From Chrysoperla carnea (Eukaryota > Arthropoda > Insecta > Neuroptera > Chrysopidae), in the NCBI RefSeq assembly GCF_905475395.1, contig NC_058337.1, positions 139,259,172-139,323,171 on the forward strand: a DNA stretch of 64,000 bases, read 5' to 3'. Positions 63,242-64,000 of this stretch are shown in pieces. The translations under genes were made by a program, and so were the position numbers. The notes beneath the pieces are model-generated. The model was not told where the DNA came from. It saw only the letters and a list, made by a program, of their open reading frames with translations, and did not search any database. Position 1 is the stretch's first letter. The number at the start of each line of letters is the position of its first letter.

Positions 63242-64000
63242 CTAAGGCTTTTTTAGCGACTCAATTGTTTTCGAAAAGTCCAAAATATATTCTTCTTGCT
63301 TTTCTAAATCTTTGATTTTGAGGTTGTTATTTGCTTGTTCTTCATCACCAATAAAAACAATAAATTTGGCATTTTCATTTAAAGCTCTTTGCATTCTTTT
63401 TGCAATTTTACCGCTTACTTCTATCAACGCAGATATGTTATGTAAGCGTAATTGATCGGCTATTTTTAAAGAATACGAAATATTATTTTCGCCTATTGGC
63501 AATACAAATATTGGAGTTACCGAATCTATATTATATTCCCGCATTAAAGCTATTCGCTCAATTCCTGCTGCAAAACCTATTGCTGGCACTTCATCGTTAT
63601 TGCCCATAATGCGACTAAGCCCATCATAACGCCCGCCGGCAAGAATAGTGGATTGGCTTCCTAGCTTTGTAGTCGTGAATTCAAAAGCAGTATGGCAGTA
63701 ATAATCAAGTCCTCTAACCAGACGTGTATTTATGGTATATTTCACGCCTAAAATATCAAGATATTTTAATAACTCTTCGAAATATTTTTTTGATTCCTCA
63801 GTATAATACTCCGATAAAACAGGGGCATTTGCTACTATCTTTTGATCAACTTCACTTTTAGAATCAAGAATCCGCATCGGGTTTTTAGTTAGCCTTATTT
63901 TGCTATCTTCTGATAATTCATCCTTAAAGTCATTTAGATATTCTACTAATTTTTGCTGATAAGTAGCACGTGACTGACTGCAACCAAGAAAGTTTAGCTC
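63242..64000 (-). CDS. hisS: histidyl-tRNA synthetase, C-terminal part (continues past window edge)
   Basis: Open from the window edge ([20 protein letters not shown]) to the stop at 63242. It has the HisRS signatures [13 protein letters not shown] and [26 protein letters not shown] (motif 3) and the anticodon-binding domain ([10 protein letters not shown] ... [14 protein letters not shown]). No lesion visible in about 252 codons. It charges tRNA-His in bacteria. It is the only visible evidence that rickettsial DNA continues to the right of the window. Confidence 0.93.
   Translation of the reverse strand, partial: ELNFLGCSQSRATYQQKLVEYLNDFKDELSEDSKIRLTKNPMRILDSKSEVDQKIVANAPVLSEYYTEESKKYFEELLKYLDILGVKYTINTRLVRGLDYYCHTAFEFTTTKLGSQSTILAGGRYDGLSRIMGNNDEVPAIGFAAGIERIALMREYNIDSVTPIFVLPIGENNISYSLKIADQLRLHNISALIEVSGKIAKRMQRALNENAKFIVFIGDEEQANNNLKIKDLEKQEEYILDFSKTIESLKKP

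Overview
The window is eukaryotic nuclear DNA, probably from an arthropod, and contains a degraded stretch of Rickettsia chromosome that has been invaded repeatedly by eukaryotic transposons. Evidence for a eukaryote: spliced genes with introns of about 54-66 nt, protein-primed type B DNA polymerases with retrovirus-like integrases (Polinton/Maverick or adintovirus type), two kinds of non-LTR retrotransposon, and many AT-rich mini- and microsatellites. Evidence for Rickettsia: the block mraZ-rsmH-ftsL-ftsI, then proP-like transporter, hda-like, thrS, purC and hisS, with rickettsial-style palindromic intergenic repeats. The species cannot be named from the sequence.

Layout. 1-23633 is Polinton A, reaching in from the left. 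It holds a large palindrome (arms of at least 5.3 kb, 64-bp spacer), a second near-identical 5.5-kb copy beyond a 200-N gap, and an R4/Dong-like retrotransposon (18214-22576) inside an AAT microsatellite. 23634-34064 is the right part of Polinton B, whose polymerase gene is interrupted by A. 34065-44104 is rickettsial DNA, with B ending inside a rickettsial gene. 44111-46464 is the 3' half of an APE-type LINE, 46465-61234 is Polinton C (14,770 bp, terminal inverted repeats, 6-bp target duplication TATAAC), and 61235-62642 is the 5' half of the same LINE. 62643-64000 is rickettsial DNA again: the 5' half of purC, then hisS.

The nesting order can be read directly: rickettsial DNA was entered by Polinton B, B by A, and A by the R4/Dong-like element; separately, rickettsial purC was entered by the LINE and the LINE by Polinton C. 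Removing C restores a continuous LINE reading frame, and removing the LINE re-joins the two halves of purC. A contaminating bacterial contig or a simple assembly chimera would not produce this, so the rickettsial segment is best read as an old nuclear transfer. In agreement, most of its genes carry stops, frameshifts or deletions, although rsmH, ftsL, hda and the visible part of hisS are still open.

The Polintons share one gene set: a spliced polymerase of about 1,235 residues (intact in A and C), a small acidic-tailed protein, a DDE integrase with a chromodomain-like end (intact only in A), a fibre-like protein overlapping the integrase (A only), two unrecognised small genes near the far end (B and C), and remnants of the packaging ATPase and adenovirus-type protease (C only). 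Their ends carry CRE/CCAAT/YY1-like motif arrays, followed inward by a satellite of about 229 bp.
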